Source: Candidatus Saccharimonadota bacterium (lineage in GTDB: Bacteria > Patescibacteriota > Saccharimonadia > Saccharimonadales > UBA10212). Taken from it: a stretch of DNA of 64,000 nt. The stretch spans positions 188,846 to 252,845 of the forward strand of contig JACOWW010000002.1 in NCBI GenBank assembly GCA_016176605.1, given 5' to 3'. Every line of letters starts with the position of its first letter. Within the stretch, counting starts at the first letter, position 1. The notes beneath the pieces were generated by a model, which was not told the origin of the DNA, made no database searches, and saw nothing but the letters and a program-made list of their open reading frames with translations. This document shows positions 49,812-57,172 of the stretch, in pieces. The translations under genes and the position numbers were made by a program.

Positions 49812-50218
49812 CATTGTTTTAGAATTACTTTCTTAAATATCTGATCTAGGATCCAGTCCACGCCGGCGACTAATGCTCCGAACACAATCGCGAAGATGAA
49901 TACAGCCACTGTTAAGCGCCATGTTTCACGGCGGTTAGGCCAACTAACATGGCGAAGCTCGCGCCAGGAATTTACAAAATAAATTGGCATTAACCAGCGC
50001 AAAGGCCGCACCAGCGGCCCTAGCGGTCGGAAGATGAGCGCAAAAACTTCTCCGATTTTTCGTATTACGCCGAGTCGTGGTATTTTTTTTCTGACTTTGG
50101 AGACTTTGGGCGGCATTTGGCTGGCTGGCGCTTTGGATCGAGCTAATTCTGCCTGTTCACGAACGCTCAGCGCTTTACGTATCCTAATTTTTTTCGGCTT
50201 AGGGCGTACTTTAGCCAT
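49811..50218 (-). CDS. secE: Preprotein translocase subunit SecE
   Basis: 135 aa. The conserved C-terminal part 'NSWRELRHVSWPNRRETWRLT' plus one membrane helix (VAVFIFAIVFGALVAGVDWIL) is SecE. The first 80 residues are a basic extension (RPKPKKIRIRKALSVREQ) not found in the short form. Upstream of nusG. Confidence 0.92.
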   Translation of the reverse strand: MAKVRPKPKKIRIRKALSVREQAELARSKAPASQMPPKVSKVRKKIPRLGVIRKIGEVFALIFRPLGPLVRPLRWLMPIYFVNSWRELRHVSWPNRRETWRLTVAVFIFAIVFGALVAGVDWILDQIFKKVILKQ

Positions 50219-50339
50219 TAATCCGCCTTAACCCGCCTAAAAATCTGTGAATTTTGTGCGGGTAAACTTTCTTTAAATTAATACAATCGGTCATAGAACA
50301 CTTTGCTCGCCACGGGTTGGCGGACAATCTACTCCTCTG

Positions 50340-50403
50340 CTCGCCTAAAACTGCGCAGAAACTTAGGCGAGTGAACTAAAAAAGCCTACGCTAATGTGTA
50401 GGC
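50340..50403 (-). terminator. Terminator after the metallopeptidase gene, plus second hairpin
   Basis: GCCTAC-ACATTAGC-GTAGGC followed by TTTTTT (50378-50403) is a clear intrinsic terminator. A second 9-bp hairpin (CTCGCCTAA/TTAGGCGAG, 50340-50372) comes right after. Together they separate the upstream genes from the secE operon, whose promoter should lie at 50219-50335 (not resolved). Confidence 0.85.
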
Positions 50404-50445
50404 CAATAAGTCAATACTACCAGATATTATTATCTGTCGCAATCC

Positions 50446-51150
50446 CTATATTGGCTGGATGCGCGGTTTGTGAGTTTTAATAACTTTCTGCAGCGGTTTA
50501 GCATTCGGCATCAGTTCCTCTAATACCTGCCAGAACCTTGGACTATGATTTAAGTACTTGGTGTGTACCAATTCGTGTAAAATGACATAGTCAATCAGTT
50601 CCCAGGGTAATTGCATTAGGAAATAACTGAGGGTAATAACTTTATGGCTTGAACAGCTACCCCAGCGCGAGGTCAGTTTCCTGATTTTAAGCTCTTTGTA
50701 CGAATAATTGTGCAGAGCGCTCAGGGACTTTACGCGCTGCGGCAGGATAACCCTAGCTTCGTTATAAAGCGCCTTCTCACTGATCATCCGGGCCTTCAAC
50801 TGGACCCGCTCGTCTTGGTCGCCGTATGGTCCGGTTATATAAATTCCGATTTTATCAATACGCGTTTTTATGTATGAAAAATGTGGATCGTGATTGAAAT
50901 AAAGGGTATGAGCCTTGCCAATTTTCATTCCGTCTCGCAATTGAGCGTGTTGGTTGAGTACCTGCTGTTCATTTATCCAGTCTGCGCGGCTTTTAGCGAA
51001 GCTTATGCCTGCGGCGTATGAGGCCCAGTAGGGTAAGCCAATTCTGACGCGCCCGGCGGCGTTAATACTTAACCGTAGGCTGTGGGTACCTCGCCGCTTG
51101 GCGAGAGTAATTTCACCTATGCCTTCGATATATACCTGGCGCTGTGCCAT
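50446..51150 (-). CDS. YgjP-like zinc metallopeptidase
   Basis: 234 aa of the YgjP/WLM (M48-related) family. Zinc site 'YVILHELVHTKYLNHSPRFWQVL' (HExxH-type HELVH plus a downstream His), preceded by 'RKLTSRWGSCSSHKVITLSYFLMQLP', the conserved family block. Cytosolic; substrate unknown. It lies 28 nt after the P-loop kinase gene. Confidence 0.85.
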   Translation of the reverse strand: MAQRQVYIEGIGEITLAKRRGTHSLRLSINAAGRVRIGLPYWASYAAGISFAKSRADWINEQQVLNQHAQLRDGMKIGKAHTLYFNHDPHFSYIKTRIDKIGIYITGPYGDQDERVQLKARMISEKALYNEARVILPQRVKSLSALHNYSYKELKIRKLTSRWGSCSSHKVITLSYFLMQLPWELIDYVILHELVHTKYLNHSPRFWQVLEELMPNAKPLQKVIKTHKPRIQPI

Positions 51151-51178
51151 TCGACTCCTTTGGGTCGCCCGTAGTAAA

Positions 51179-51841
51179 CTATTGAGTTATTGAAATGTTG
51201 CGCCTGGCCACGTCCAGTGGAACAATTGGCCGGCGCGGAATAAGGTTGACTAGTTCCGGCTTGGTGATGTTACTTTGCACGGTATCGCTCGGAATCAAAC
51301 CCATCTGATACAGCCGATTCACGATGGCACTCTTTTGTGTCACGAAGGCGTGTTTGCCGCTAATCACTAGATATTGCTCGTCTTTGGGGTTTTGCATTGT
51401 CGACAGCTGGCGGTTGAAACTCTCATGCGTTTGCGGCTCGGCGTATTTGTCGTCGTAGGTGCGACGGTCACGACGTTGGGTCCGGATATAAGCGCTTTCA
51501 ACGTCTATCTGCAGCCAAATAAGAAGATGGGCAGCTCTATGCTTAGCGGCTAATTCCCGCAGTCCTCGGCGCTGGCTGACCCGCAAGGTATTGGCGTCGT
51601 AGGCCACACTCAGGCCAGCGCTTAAAAACTCCTCGCTCATATAATTCATAAGGTGGCTAACTATAGCGTTTTCTTGATTGTCGTAGCGCGGATTAGCAAA
51701 CAATTCGCTGCGTACACGGTCGGCGCTGACATGTGCTAAGCTAATGTGCTCCGTTAAATTTCTGGCCACAAAGCTTTTTCCCGAGCCCGGAAAACCATAT
51801 AAACATATCAAAACTGGTTTATTTAAAATTATTTTAGCCAT
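51179..51841 (-). CDS. P-loop kinase (polynucleotide kinase-like AAA)
   Basis: About 220 aa from ATG 51841; the TTG at 51859 used by the track lies on the Shine-Dalgarno GGAAGG itself. Walker A 'LICLYGFPGSGKSFVARNL', 'VSADRVRSELF', 'GLSVAYDANTLRVSQRRGL' and 'LIWLQIDVESAYIRTQRRDR' resemble the small-molecule/polynucleotide kinase group of P-loop proteins. Substrate unknown. Confidence 0.75.
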   Translation of the reverse strand: MAKIILNKPVLICLYGFPGSGKSFVARNLTEHISLAHVSADRVRSELFANPRYDNQENAIVSHLMNYMSEEFLSAGLSVAYDANTLRVSQRRGLRELAAKHRAAHLLIWLQIDVESAYIRTQRRDRRTYDDKYAEPQTHESFNRQLSTMQNPKDEQYLVISGKHAFVTQKSAIVNRLYQMGLIPSDTVQSNITKPELVNLIPRRPIVPLDVARRNISITQ

Positions 51842-51969
51842 TCTATTAAAGCCTTCCAACTGATACTATCACCTCTGTGCCTTATCATAAAATGCTTATG
51901 GTCCTTCGACAGCGCTCAGGATCATTCGTCTCGCAGATGGTTTACCATGAGCAAGCGGAGCGAGTCGAA

Positions 51970-52046
51970 TGGCAGGGGTGGAGGGACTTGAACCCCCTAC
52001 CTTCGGTTTTGGAGACCGACGCTCTAGCCAGATGAGCTACACCCCT
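51970..52046 (-). tRNA. tRNA-Trp (anticodon CCA)
   Basis: Acceptor AGGGGTG/CACCCCT, anticodon stem TCGGT/ACCGA with loop CTCCAAA (anticodon CCA), T-loop GTTCAAGTC, encoded CCA. It sits between rpmG and secE, the common bacterial arrangement, though two genes have been inserted before secE. Confidence 0.95.
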
Positions 52047-52132
52047 TCGTCAGATAAATTATACATTGTTATATGCCTCTATAGGGAAAGGTAGTAGCGC
52101 TGGTCCCGCCAACGGCGGGATTTGGATTCATT

Positions 52133-52174
52133 CCAAAAAGCGCGTTGAAGGAAAACCGTATGGTTGTCCTTCAA
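52133..52174 (-). terminator. Terminator downstream of rpmG
   Basis: Minus strand TTGAAGGA-C-AACC-ATAC-GGTT-T-TCCTTCAA followed after CGCGC by TTTTT. A further hairpin, TCCCGCC/GGCGGGA, lies closer to tRNA-Trp. Confidence 0.55.
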
Positions 52175-52178
52175 ATTT

Positions 52179-52382
52179 TTAGCGGCGAGGCTTAACGACG
52201 TTGCGGCCTAAGTTTTTCCTGGTCTCTGATTGTTTGGCGATGATGCGCTTAACCGGGCAATATTTTTTAAGTTCAACTTTATCAGGCACATTCATAGTAT
52301 TTTTGGTTGAGTAATAGTGACGCCCGCCACAGGCGTCGCAGACCAATCCGATAATTTTCCGCTTCTCACTTTTCTTAGCCAT
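52179..52382 (-). CDS. rpmG: Ribosomal protein L33, three-cysteine form
   Basis: 67 aa from ATG 52382 (the track begins 6 codons earlier). '[20 protein letters not shown]' and '[14 protein letters not shown]' match bacterial L33. The zinc-binding type has CxxC ... CPxC; here the last cysteine is replaced (CPVK), leaving three. A C-terminal basic extension follows ([16 protein letters not shown]). Upstream, two copies of GGYTATAACCAT within 45 nt may mark its promoter. Confidence 0.9.
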   Translation of the reverse strand: MAKKSEKRKIIGLVCDACGGRHYYSTKNTMNVPDKVELKKYCPVKRIIAKQSETRKNLGRNVVKPRR

Positions 52383-52516
52383 TCGACTCGATCCTCTCAC
52401 TCATGGTTATAACCATTCAGCTCACTCAGTTCACTCACGGCTATAACCATATCCAATAAATCCTAGCAAACAACAGATAAAAAAACAACACCGCCTATCT
52501 TTCAGAAATGGTATAG

Positions 52517-52535
52517 TATGTTCAAGCAGAACATA
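52517..52535 (+). promoter_or_regulatory. Operator-like palindrome at the start of the LAGLIDADG-like gene
   Basis: TATGTTC-aagca-GAACATA, a 7-5-7 inverted repeat overlapping the ATG at 52535, just after a TATAGT box. A binding site for the gene's own HTH product is a natural guess; not shown. Confidence 0.4.
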
Positions 52536-53257
52536 TGTTGTACCCTATCATAACAGAGAAAAAACTAAGGAGCCTGTATCTTGACCAGAACATGTCGATG
52601 ATGCAGATTTCTAGACACTTAGGCTGCTCGCAACGAAAAATTGCCTATTGGATGAGTGAATATCGCATCGAGCGTCGCACACACAGTCAGGCGACCTATT
52701 TAACACATAATCCGACTGGCGATCCTTTTAAAATTATATTACCGGTAACTTCTAATGAATTGATATTATTCGGTTTAGGTATTGGGCTTTATTGGGGTGA
52801 AGGATCGAAATCAAATAAAAACGCTGTGCGTCTTGGCAATACCGACCCAGGTATAATAAAGTGCTTCGTCAAGTTCCTAACTGATCTTTGCGGTGTTAAT
52901 GTGGATTCGTTAAAATTTGGTTTACAAATTTTTTCCGATCTAGATCCAAGTCTCTGCTTAAAGTATTGGGTAAATCAACTGGGGTTACCCGAAAGTCAGT
53001 TTTATAAACCAGTTATAACAAAGTCAGGTTCAATAGGGACTTATCGTGTCAAAAATAAGTACGGAGTTGTTACAATATACTTCGGTAATACGAAACTGCG
53101 TAATATAATTGCAGGGCAAATTGCTGAAGCGGCTTCATTATTTGGAAAGACAGGCCGACGTAGCTTAGTGGTAAAGCACACGCATGGTAAGCGTGAGAGC
53201 ACGAGTTCAATCCTCGTCGTCGGCTCCATAAATCAGAAAAATAAGATTGTTGCTTAG
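52535..53257 (+). CDS. HTH + LAGLIDADG-like endonuclease gene reading through tRNA-Thr
   Basis: 240 aa. N-terminal helix-turn-helix 'KKLRSLYLDQNMSMMQISRHLGCSQRKIAYWM'. Then a single LAGLIDADG-type helix in 'LFGLGIGLYWGEGSK', and a second half 'SIGTYRVKNKYGVVTIYFGNTKLRNIIAGQI'. The last 35 residues (RRSLVVKHTHGKRESTSS...) are translated from the tRNA-Thr gene, so the original stop has been lost or never existed. It looks like a free-standing homing-endonuclease-like or regulatory protein. The stop overlaps the convergent DHH gene by 4 nt. Confidence 0.6.
   Translation: MLYPIITEKKLRSLYLDQNMSMMQISRHLGCSQRKIAYWMSEYRIERRTHSQATYLTHNPTGDPFKIILPVTSNELILFGLGIGLYWGEGSKSNKNAVRLGNTDPGIIKCFVKFLTDLCGVNVDSLKFGLQIFSDLDPSLCLKYWVNQLGLPESQFYKPVITKSGSIGTYRVKNKYGVVTIYFGNTKLRNIIAGQIAEAASLFGKTGRRSLVVKHTHGKRESTSSILVVGSINQKNKIVA
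53154..53228 (+). tRNA. tRNA-Thr (anticodon GGT)
   Basis: GCCGACG/CGTCGGC acceptor, D-arm GCTT/AAGC, anticodon stem CACGC/GCGTG with loop ATGGTAA (GGT), T-arm ACGAG-TTCAATC-CTCGT, encoded CCA. It lies wholly within the ORF 52535-53257 on the same strand. Confidence 0.94.
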
Positions 53258-54294
53258 TTTTTTGATTGCTGGATGGCGTCTTGGACTTTCTGGAGGGCTT
53301 CTTGGACGCTATTGGCTTGGATTTTAGCGCCGGCGGCTTGTTTGTGACCGCCGCCGCCAAGCTTGTGAGCCAAAGCTGCCACGTCAATTCCGCCAGTGAC
53401 AGATCGGAAAGAAACTGAGTATACATTCGGGCCTGATGCTAGTTCTGGATAGATGATAAAGCCCCAATTGTTGTTCTCGAAATTCCTAGCGAATTGGCTA
53501 GTAAATATTTCAGCTGCAGCCTTTAATGCCGATACTTTGCTCTCTTGGCTCATTGAATGGTCTGGTGAGTCCTTATCGATGAACGAATAGGTGTACCCTT
53601 TGCCGCTGTCTTTGATGTTAGCAGTTACTGCTGAGATGGCCCGCAGCTGGCCAGCGCTATAGCGCTCAGTTTTGTTTTCCAGCTGTTCGATGCTGGCGCC
53701 AGCGTCAATCAGCTCACTGACGATTTTGAATGTTTCTCGATGGCGATGATTGTCATATTTATGGCGGGCAGTATCGGAAATTATGCCCAGTAACGTAGTT
53801 TGGGCATAACCTGTTGGCTTGTTTAGCTTTAAGTCAAAAAACAGCAATTCGTAAAGCTCTTGTGCCGTTGCTGGATTTTTCTTGTTGAAGTATAAAGCTC
53901 CTTCTTCGACATCTAGTTCTTCATGATGATCAATGGCAACGATCTTCGAACTTAGTTGATTAACAATTGTCCGGATAGAACCAGCGTCCGATCTTGAACA
54001 GCGTTCGAAATTCATAGCATCAACCATGATTAGTAAATCAGGGTGCAATTCCTGGACTGCCTGGGGTAAAGACTTAAATTCTAACACTGAATAGTTATCT
54101 AGGAATGAAATGTTCTTCGATGGTTTTTCTTCCAAAACCATTTTAATTTTTTTATTCGGAAAATTCGCTTGCAGCGTAGTCCCCGCAAGTAATACCGAAG
54201 CTACAGCGTCAGGATCCGGCGAAATATGCGAGGTAATTAAGATTTTATTCGCATTATCAACAAGCGACTTTAACTGCTCAATTTGTGATTCCAT
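53254..54294 (-). CDS. DHH phosphoesterase, second NrnA-like paralogue
   Basis: 346 aa. 'ILITSHISPDPDAVASVLLAG', 'LLIMVDAMN', 'KIVAIDHHEELDV' and DHHA1 'LAHKLGGGGHKQAAGAKI'. Same two-domain plan as 36570-37604 but divergent. Likely oligoribonuclease, pAp phosphatase or cyclic-dinucleotide product phosphodiesterase; it lacks the PAS/GGDEF parts of GdpP. Confidence 0.87.
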   Translation of the reverse strand: MESQIEQLKSLVDNANKILITSHISPDPDAVASVLLAGTTLQANFPNKKIKMVLEEKPSKNISFLDNYSVLEFKSLPQAVQELHPDLLIMVDAMNFERCSRSDAGSIRTIVNQLSSKIVAIDHHEELDVEEGALYFNKKNPATAQELYELLFFDLKLNKPTGYAQTTLLGIISDTARHKYDNHRHRETFKIVSELIDAGASIEQLENKTERYSAGQLRAISAVTANIKDSGKGYTYSFIDKDSPDHSMSQESKVSALKAAAEIFTSQFARNFENNNWGFIIYPELASGPNVYSVSFRSVTGGIDVAALAHKLGGGGHKQAAGAKIQANSVQEALQKVQDAIQQSKN

Positions 54295-54359
54295 TTGGGC
54301 TAACTATACCATAATCTCGTTGATTCTTATCTGTTATTTTGCTAAACTTACCCTTGTGC

Positions 54360-54435
54360 GCCGACGTAGCTCAGTGGCCAGAGCAGCTGTTTTGTAAACA
54401 GCGGGTCAGCGGTTCGACTCCGCTCGTCGGCTCCA
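54360..54435 (+). tRNA. tRNA-Thr (anticodon TGT)
   Basis: GCCGACG/CGTCGGC acceptor, anticodon stem GCTGT/ACAGC with loop TTTGTAA (TGT), T-arm GCGGTTCGACTCCGC, encoded CCA. Second threonine isoacceptor, 1.1 kb from the first and with the same acceptor stem. Confidence 0.95.
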
Positions 54436-54535
54436 CAGTTCCTTGATACTTCATCCGGAAAATACCCCGAGTGTCGGATTCATTCCGCACCCGGCGGTGA
54501 TAAGAAACCGCGAAGGGGCGTCTTATGTATTATGT

Positions 54536-54621
54536 GCTGGGGTAGTGAAGCGGTCAAACACTGCAGACTGTAAATCTGCCGGCTTCGGCCTTCGTAGGTT
54601 CGAATCCTACCCCCAGCACCA
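54536..54621 (+). tRNA. tRNA-Tyr (anticodon GTA)
   Basis: GCTGGGG/CCCCAGC acceptor, anticodon stem GCAGA/TCTGC with loop CTGTAAA (GTA), long variable arm CGGCTTCGGCCTTCG, T-loop GTTCGAATC, encoded CCA. Confidence 0.95.
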
Positions 54622-54648
54622 TCCTTAATTACCTCCGTTATTTTAAGA

Positions 54649-54671
54649 TAGAGCGAGCGGGACGTTAGAAC
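54649..54671 (+). repeat. 23-nt repeat upstream of the 54725 gene (partner at 55515-55537)
   Basis: TAGAGCGAGCGGGACGTTAGAAC here and TAGAGCGTTAGGGACGTCAGAAC before pyrF (19 of 23 positions equal). Both are preceded by CCAGCACCA, which at the first site is the 3' end of tRNA-Tyr. Confidence 0.5.
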
Positions 54672-54689
54672 TTTTTAACATGCTAGTGC

Positions 54690-54718
54690 TTGCCTTAAGC
54701 TTTGCTACAGAATAATCT
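54690..54718 (+). promoter_or_regulatory. Leaderless promoter of the 54725 gene
   Basis: TTGCCT, 17 nt, TAATCT, then 6 nt to ATG 54725; no Shine-Dalgarno. Confidence 0.62.
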
Positions 54719-54724
54719 ACGTTT

Positions 54725-55294
54725 ATGACCTGCGAAACGTTTACTCCACAACATGAAGCTTTTGAACGCATTGAGCTAGTACGTGACTACCTCGGAGCAG
54801 CTCGCGCCGGAGATTTAGATGGGGTTCGCAGTTTAACGCCTCAACTACACGAAACATATAGGGGAGTTACCGACACTTTTGTCCACGAAGTTGAGGAAAC
54901 TGAAGGACTTTTACAAAGAGGTGTGGGAGGTGGTATAGCATCTATAGTGCCTGGTCTAAAAGCGATTAGCAGACTTAGAAGACTTCATCACCTGCCCCTA
55001 AATCTAGTTACTGGATACGAGGCTTATAATGTAGATGTTTTGGTTGACCCGCAGGAGGCATTTGCAGTCAGTAAGGAAGTTATTGACTCTTTGGACGACT
55101 GCGGAGGAGAAGGAAAGAAATACGTTGCATCACATCTAGGCTTTATATACGGACAACTAAAGGCTGAACAACAGTTTGCTAAAGCAGCTCAATTAAACGA
55201 CTTAATGCGGGAGCTAGGAGTCGTAAATAGGTTTACGTATGGCTTTAGAAGCCATCTTTTAGCGCGAAGGGTCCAGCAGTCAGCAGCATCCTAG
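54725..55294 (+). CDS. Hypothetical alpha-helical protein
   Basis: 189 aa, predicted mostly helical and soluble. 'FERIELVRDYLGAARAGDLDGVRSLT' at the start, a Gly-rich turn (LLQRGVGGGIASIVPGLKAISRLRRL) in the middle and 'GFIYGQLKAEQQFAKAAQLNDLMRELG' near the end; a TPR-like helical hairpin is possible there. No family recognised. Own leaderless promoter; followed by a 20-nt repeat shared with the region after pyrE. Confidence 0.6.
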   Translation: MTCETFTPQHEAFERIELVRDYLGAARAGDLDGVRSLTPQLHETYRGVTDTFVHEVEETEGLLQRGVGGGIASIVPGLKAISRLRRLHHLPLNLVTGYEAYNVDVLVDPQEAFAVSKEVIDSLDDCGGEGKKYVASHLGFIYGQLKAEQQFAKAAQLNDLMRELGVVNRFTYGFRSHLLARRVQQSAAS

Positions 55295-55296
55295 CC

Positions 55297-55316
55297 TCGG
55301 CAACTACGCTGCATCA
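55297..55316 (+). repeat. 20-nt direct repeat, left copy (right copy 57117-57136)
   Basis: TCGGCAACTACGCTGCATCA; the right copy is TCGGTAACTACGCTGCATCA (19/20). The pair brackets the pyrF-pyrE segment. Confidence 0.6.
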
Positions 55317-55609
55317 TGGTTCGACAAGCTCACCATTTGCGTGAGGTTGGCGAACCATTTTGTTTGAGAGGGGATTCGAACAGGCGGAGCGATGTCGAGC
55401 CATTCAGCGAGACCGCGAGACGGGTTCGCGACCATTTTGCAAGGCAAAATGAGTTGTGAATCGAAATCCATCCCCTATTCAGCCTGAGCGAAGTCGAAGG
55501 CCAGCACCACACCTTAGAGCGTTAGGGACGTCAGAACAAAAAATATTGTGTTTTAGTAACAAGCTGTATACTTTTTATATAAATAACGTGGTGGGCAGAG
55601 GGAAATACT
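55317..55609. other. Mosaic gene-free spacer before pyrF
   Basis: About 290 nt of pieces rather than a gene: TTCGACAAGCTCACC, a tRNA T-arm-like GGGGATTCGAAC, a perfect hairpin CATTTTGC-AAG-GCAAAATG, the dispersed motif CCTGAGCGAAGTCGAAGG (55485-55502), and the 23-nt repeat (55515-55537). A TATACT box at about 55570 is the probable pyrF -10, with the Shine-Dalgarno AGAGGG before the ATG. Confidence 0.55.
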
Positions 55610-56329
55610 ATGGCTGAGCTACCAGCACGTGAACGCATCATTTTAGCCATTGACACATCAAAAGAGGCGGATGCTGAGCGATTAGCAAGAATAGCCCAGG
55701 AAGCAGGTGCGCGATTTGTGAAATTAGGCATCGAGCTATCTAGCGCTACTAGCTGGCGTTATTGCTCTGAACTGGCTGCTGGACACGGGCTTGATTGGGT
55801 AGCAGACGCAAAGCTAGATGACATTCCGAATACAGTTGTGGGTGCGGTAAAAAACATCAAGGCATTAGAGCACCAACCCCTTGGCATTACGATGCATGCT
55901 ACAGCAGGGGCTGAAGCCATGCGTACTGCTCAAGAGGAGGCAGAGGACATTAAAATGTTGGCCGTCACAATACTCACTTCTATTGAGGACGAAGAGGTCA
56001 AGAAAATTTACCGTGTGCCAGTGGGCCAAAAGGTCATGGAGCTTGCTCGTGATATTGTAGCTGCTAAGGCTCTTGGTATCGTTTCATCGCCCCTAGAAGT
56101 AGGAATGATAAAAGGAGATCCAGAAACTCGCAATTTGTTTGCAATGATACCTGGCACACGCTCTGCGACCGCCGAGCATGACGACCAAGCGCGAGTTGGC
56201 ACTCCTGCAGCAGCCATTAAAGATGATGCAGATTTGCTAGTCATAGGCCGACAGATTACTCAGTCTGAGGACCCTGCCCAAGCATACGAGGAACTGGTTG
56301 AAGAAATAGAAGGAGCCATAAGTGGGTAA
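55610..56329 (+). CDS. pyrF: Orotidine 5'-phosphate decarboxylase
   Basis: Converts OMP to UMP. 239 aa TIM barrel: 'IILAIDTSKEADAERL', 'FVKLGIELSSAT', catalytic 'WVADAKLDDIPNTVVGAV' (DxKxxD), 'LGITMHATAGAEAM', 'LGIVSSPLEVG', 'IPGTRSA' and 'LLVIGRQIT'. Overlaps pyrE by 8 nt, so the two are translated together. Confidence 0.93.
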   Translation: MAELPARERIILAIDTSKEADAERLARIAQEAGARFVKLGIELSSATSWRYCSELAAGHGLDWVADAKLDDIPNTVVGAVKNIKALEHQPLGITMHATAGAEAMRTAQEEAEDIKMLAVTILTSIEDEEVKKIYRVPVGQKVMELARDIVAAKALGIVSSPLEVGMIKGDPETRNLFAMIPGTRSATAEHDDQARVGTPAAAIKDDADLLVIGRQITQSEDPAQAYEELVEEIEGAISG

Positions 56330-57044
56330 CGTTTCACCCGACATCGAAGAGATGGTCTATGGTCTGCATGTGATAGGAGAAATTAAATATGCAGACCCAC
56401 CACCAGATGATGCTGAAGTTCAGGATAGAGATTATCCGGATGAAGTTTTCTGGACATTAAAATCTGGCCGCAAGTCTCCCTTTTACGTCGGTGGCCGAGA
56501 TTTTACGTCATTTTCCCGTAACTTTCCAGTAGCGGTTGAAGAACAAAGGCGAACACGCGATTTAGTAGTTGCGTCTTTCTCTGAGCTACTAGACCAACAG
56601 CAGAGTGAATATAACCACCTAGTAGGTATTCCGGAGGCTATGACGTGTTTAGCTGGTCTTGTAGCACAATTTCGAGGTGACTCTGTTCTTTGGATGAGGG
56701 TCGGAGAAAAGAAATATGGCTCACATAAAAGCGTACAAGGACATTATTCACCAGATGATAAAGTTACGGCACTAGATAACGTAGTGACAGATGGTGCCTC
56801 TAAAATAGAAATGATTGAGCCACTTGTGGACGCAGAATTGAGAATTGCTCGTTTTGATGTTTTGATTGACCGTGAAGAGGGAGGCAGGGAGGCTCTTGAG
56901 TCTGCAGGCTACCCATTTGCTGCTGTAGTTGGCATGGGTGCAGTTACTGCAATATTAGCTGACTCCGGTCGCATAACTGCTCAACAACAAGAATGGACAA
57001 GCACTTACTATGAGAAGTTAAGAAACCAAGGCATTATCACTTAA
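56322..57044 (+). CDS. pyrE: Orotate phosphoribosyltransferase-like protein
   Basis: Makes OMP from orotate and PRPP. 240 aa, GTG start inside the end of pyrF. 'FWTLKSGRKSPFYVGGRDF', 'LVGIPEAMTCLAGLVAQF', 'MRVGEKKYGSHKSVQGHY' and a PRPP-type motif 'VTALDNVVTDGASKIEMI' (usual form VEDxxTTGxS). The changes in the PRPP loop are larger than usual, but the pairing with pyrF supports the call. Confidence 0.87.
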   Translation: MGNVSPDIEEMVYGLHVIGEIKYADPPPDDAEVQDRDYPDEVFWTLKSGRKSPFYVGGRDFTSFSRNFPVAVEEQRRTRDLVVASFSELLDQQQSEYNHLVGIPEAMTCLAGLVAQFRGDSVLWMRVGEKKYGSHKSVQGHYSPDDKVTALDNVVTDGASKIEMIEPLVDAELRIARFDVLIDREEGGREALESAGYPFAAVVGMGAVTAILADSGRITAQQQEWTSTYYEKLRNQGIIT

Positions 57045-57116
57045 ACATTAGTTGACATTGTAGAATAAGAAAGTATCGTCCTAGCTTACATCCTTCGCCG
57101 GGCTTCGGAGGACAGG

Positions 57117-57136
57117 TCGGTAACTACGCTGCATCA
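57117..57136 (+). repeat. 20-nt direct repeat, right copy (left copy 55297-55316)
   Basis: TCGGTAACTACGCTGCATCA, about 70 nt after the pyrE stop, preceded by a hairpin TCCTTCG/CGGAGGA (57090-57112) and followed by a T-rich tract that could terminate pyrFE. Confidence 0.6.
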
Positions 57137-57172
57137 AACTATTTTTTTTGTTTTTTGTTTATTGTTCTTTGT

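Noticed and set aside
52400-52460. Tandem GGYTATAACCAT repeats upstream of rpmG as a dedicated operator
   Set aside because: Two short copies only; they may simply overlap promoter elements. Mentioned under rpmG but not called as a separate feature.
55365-55510. Possible extra tRNA suggested by GGGGATTCGAAC and encoded CCAGCACCA
   Set aside because: No complete cloverleaf can be drawn: the acceptor and anticodon stems do not pair. Treated as fragments.
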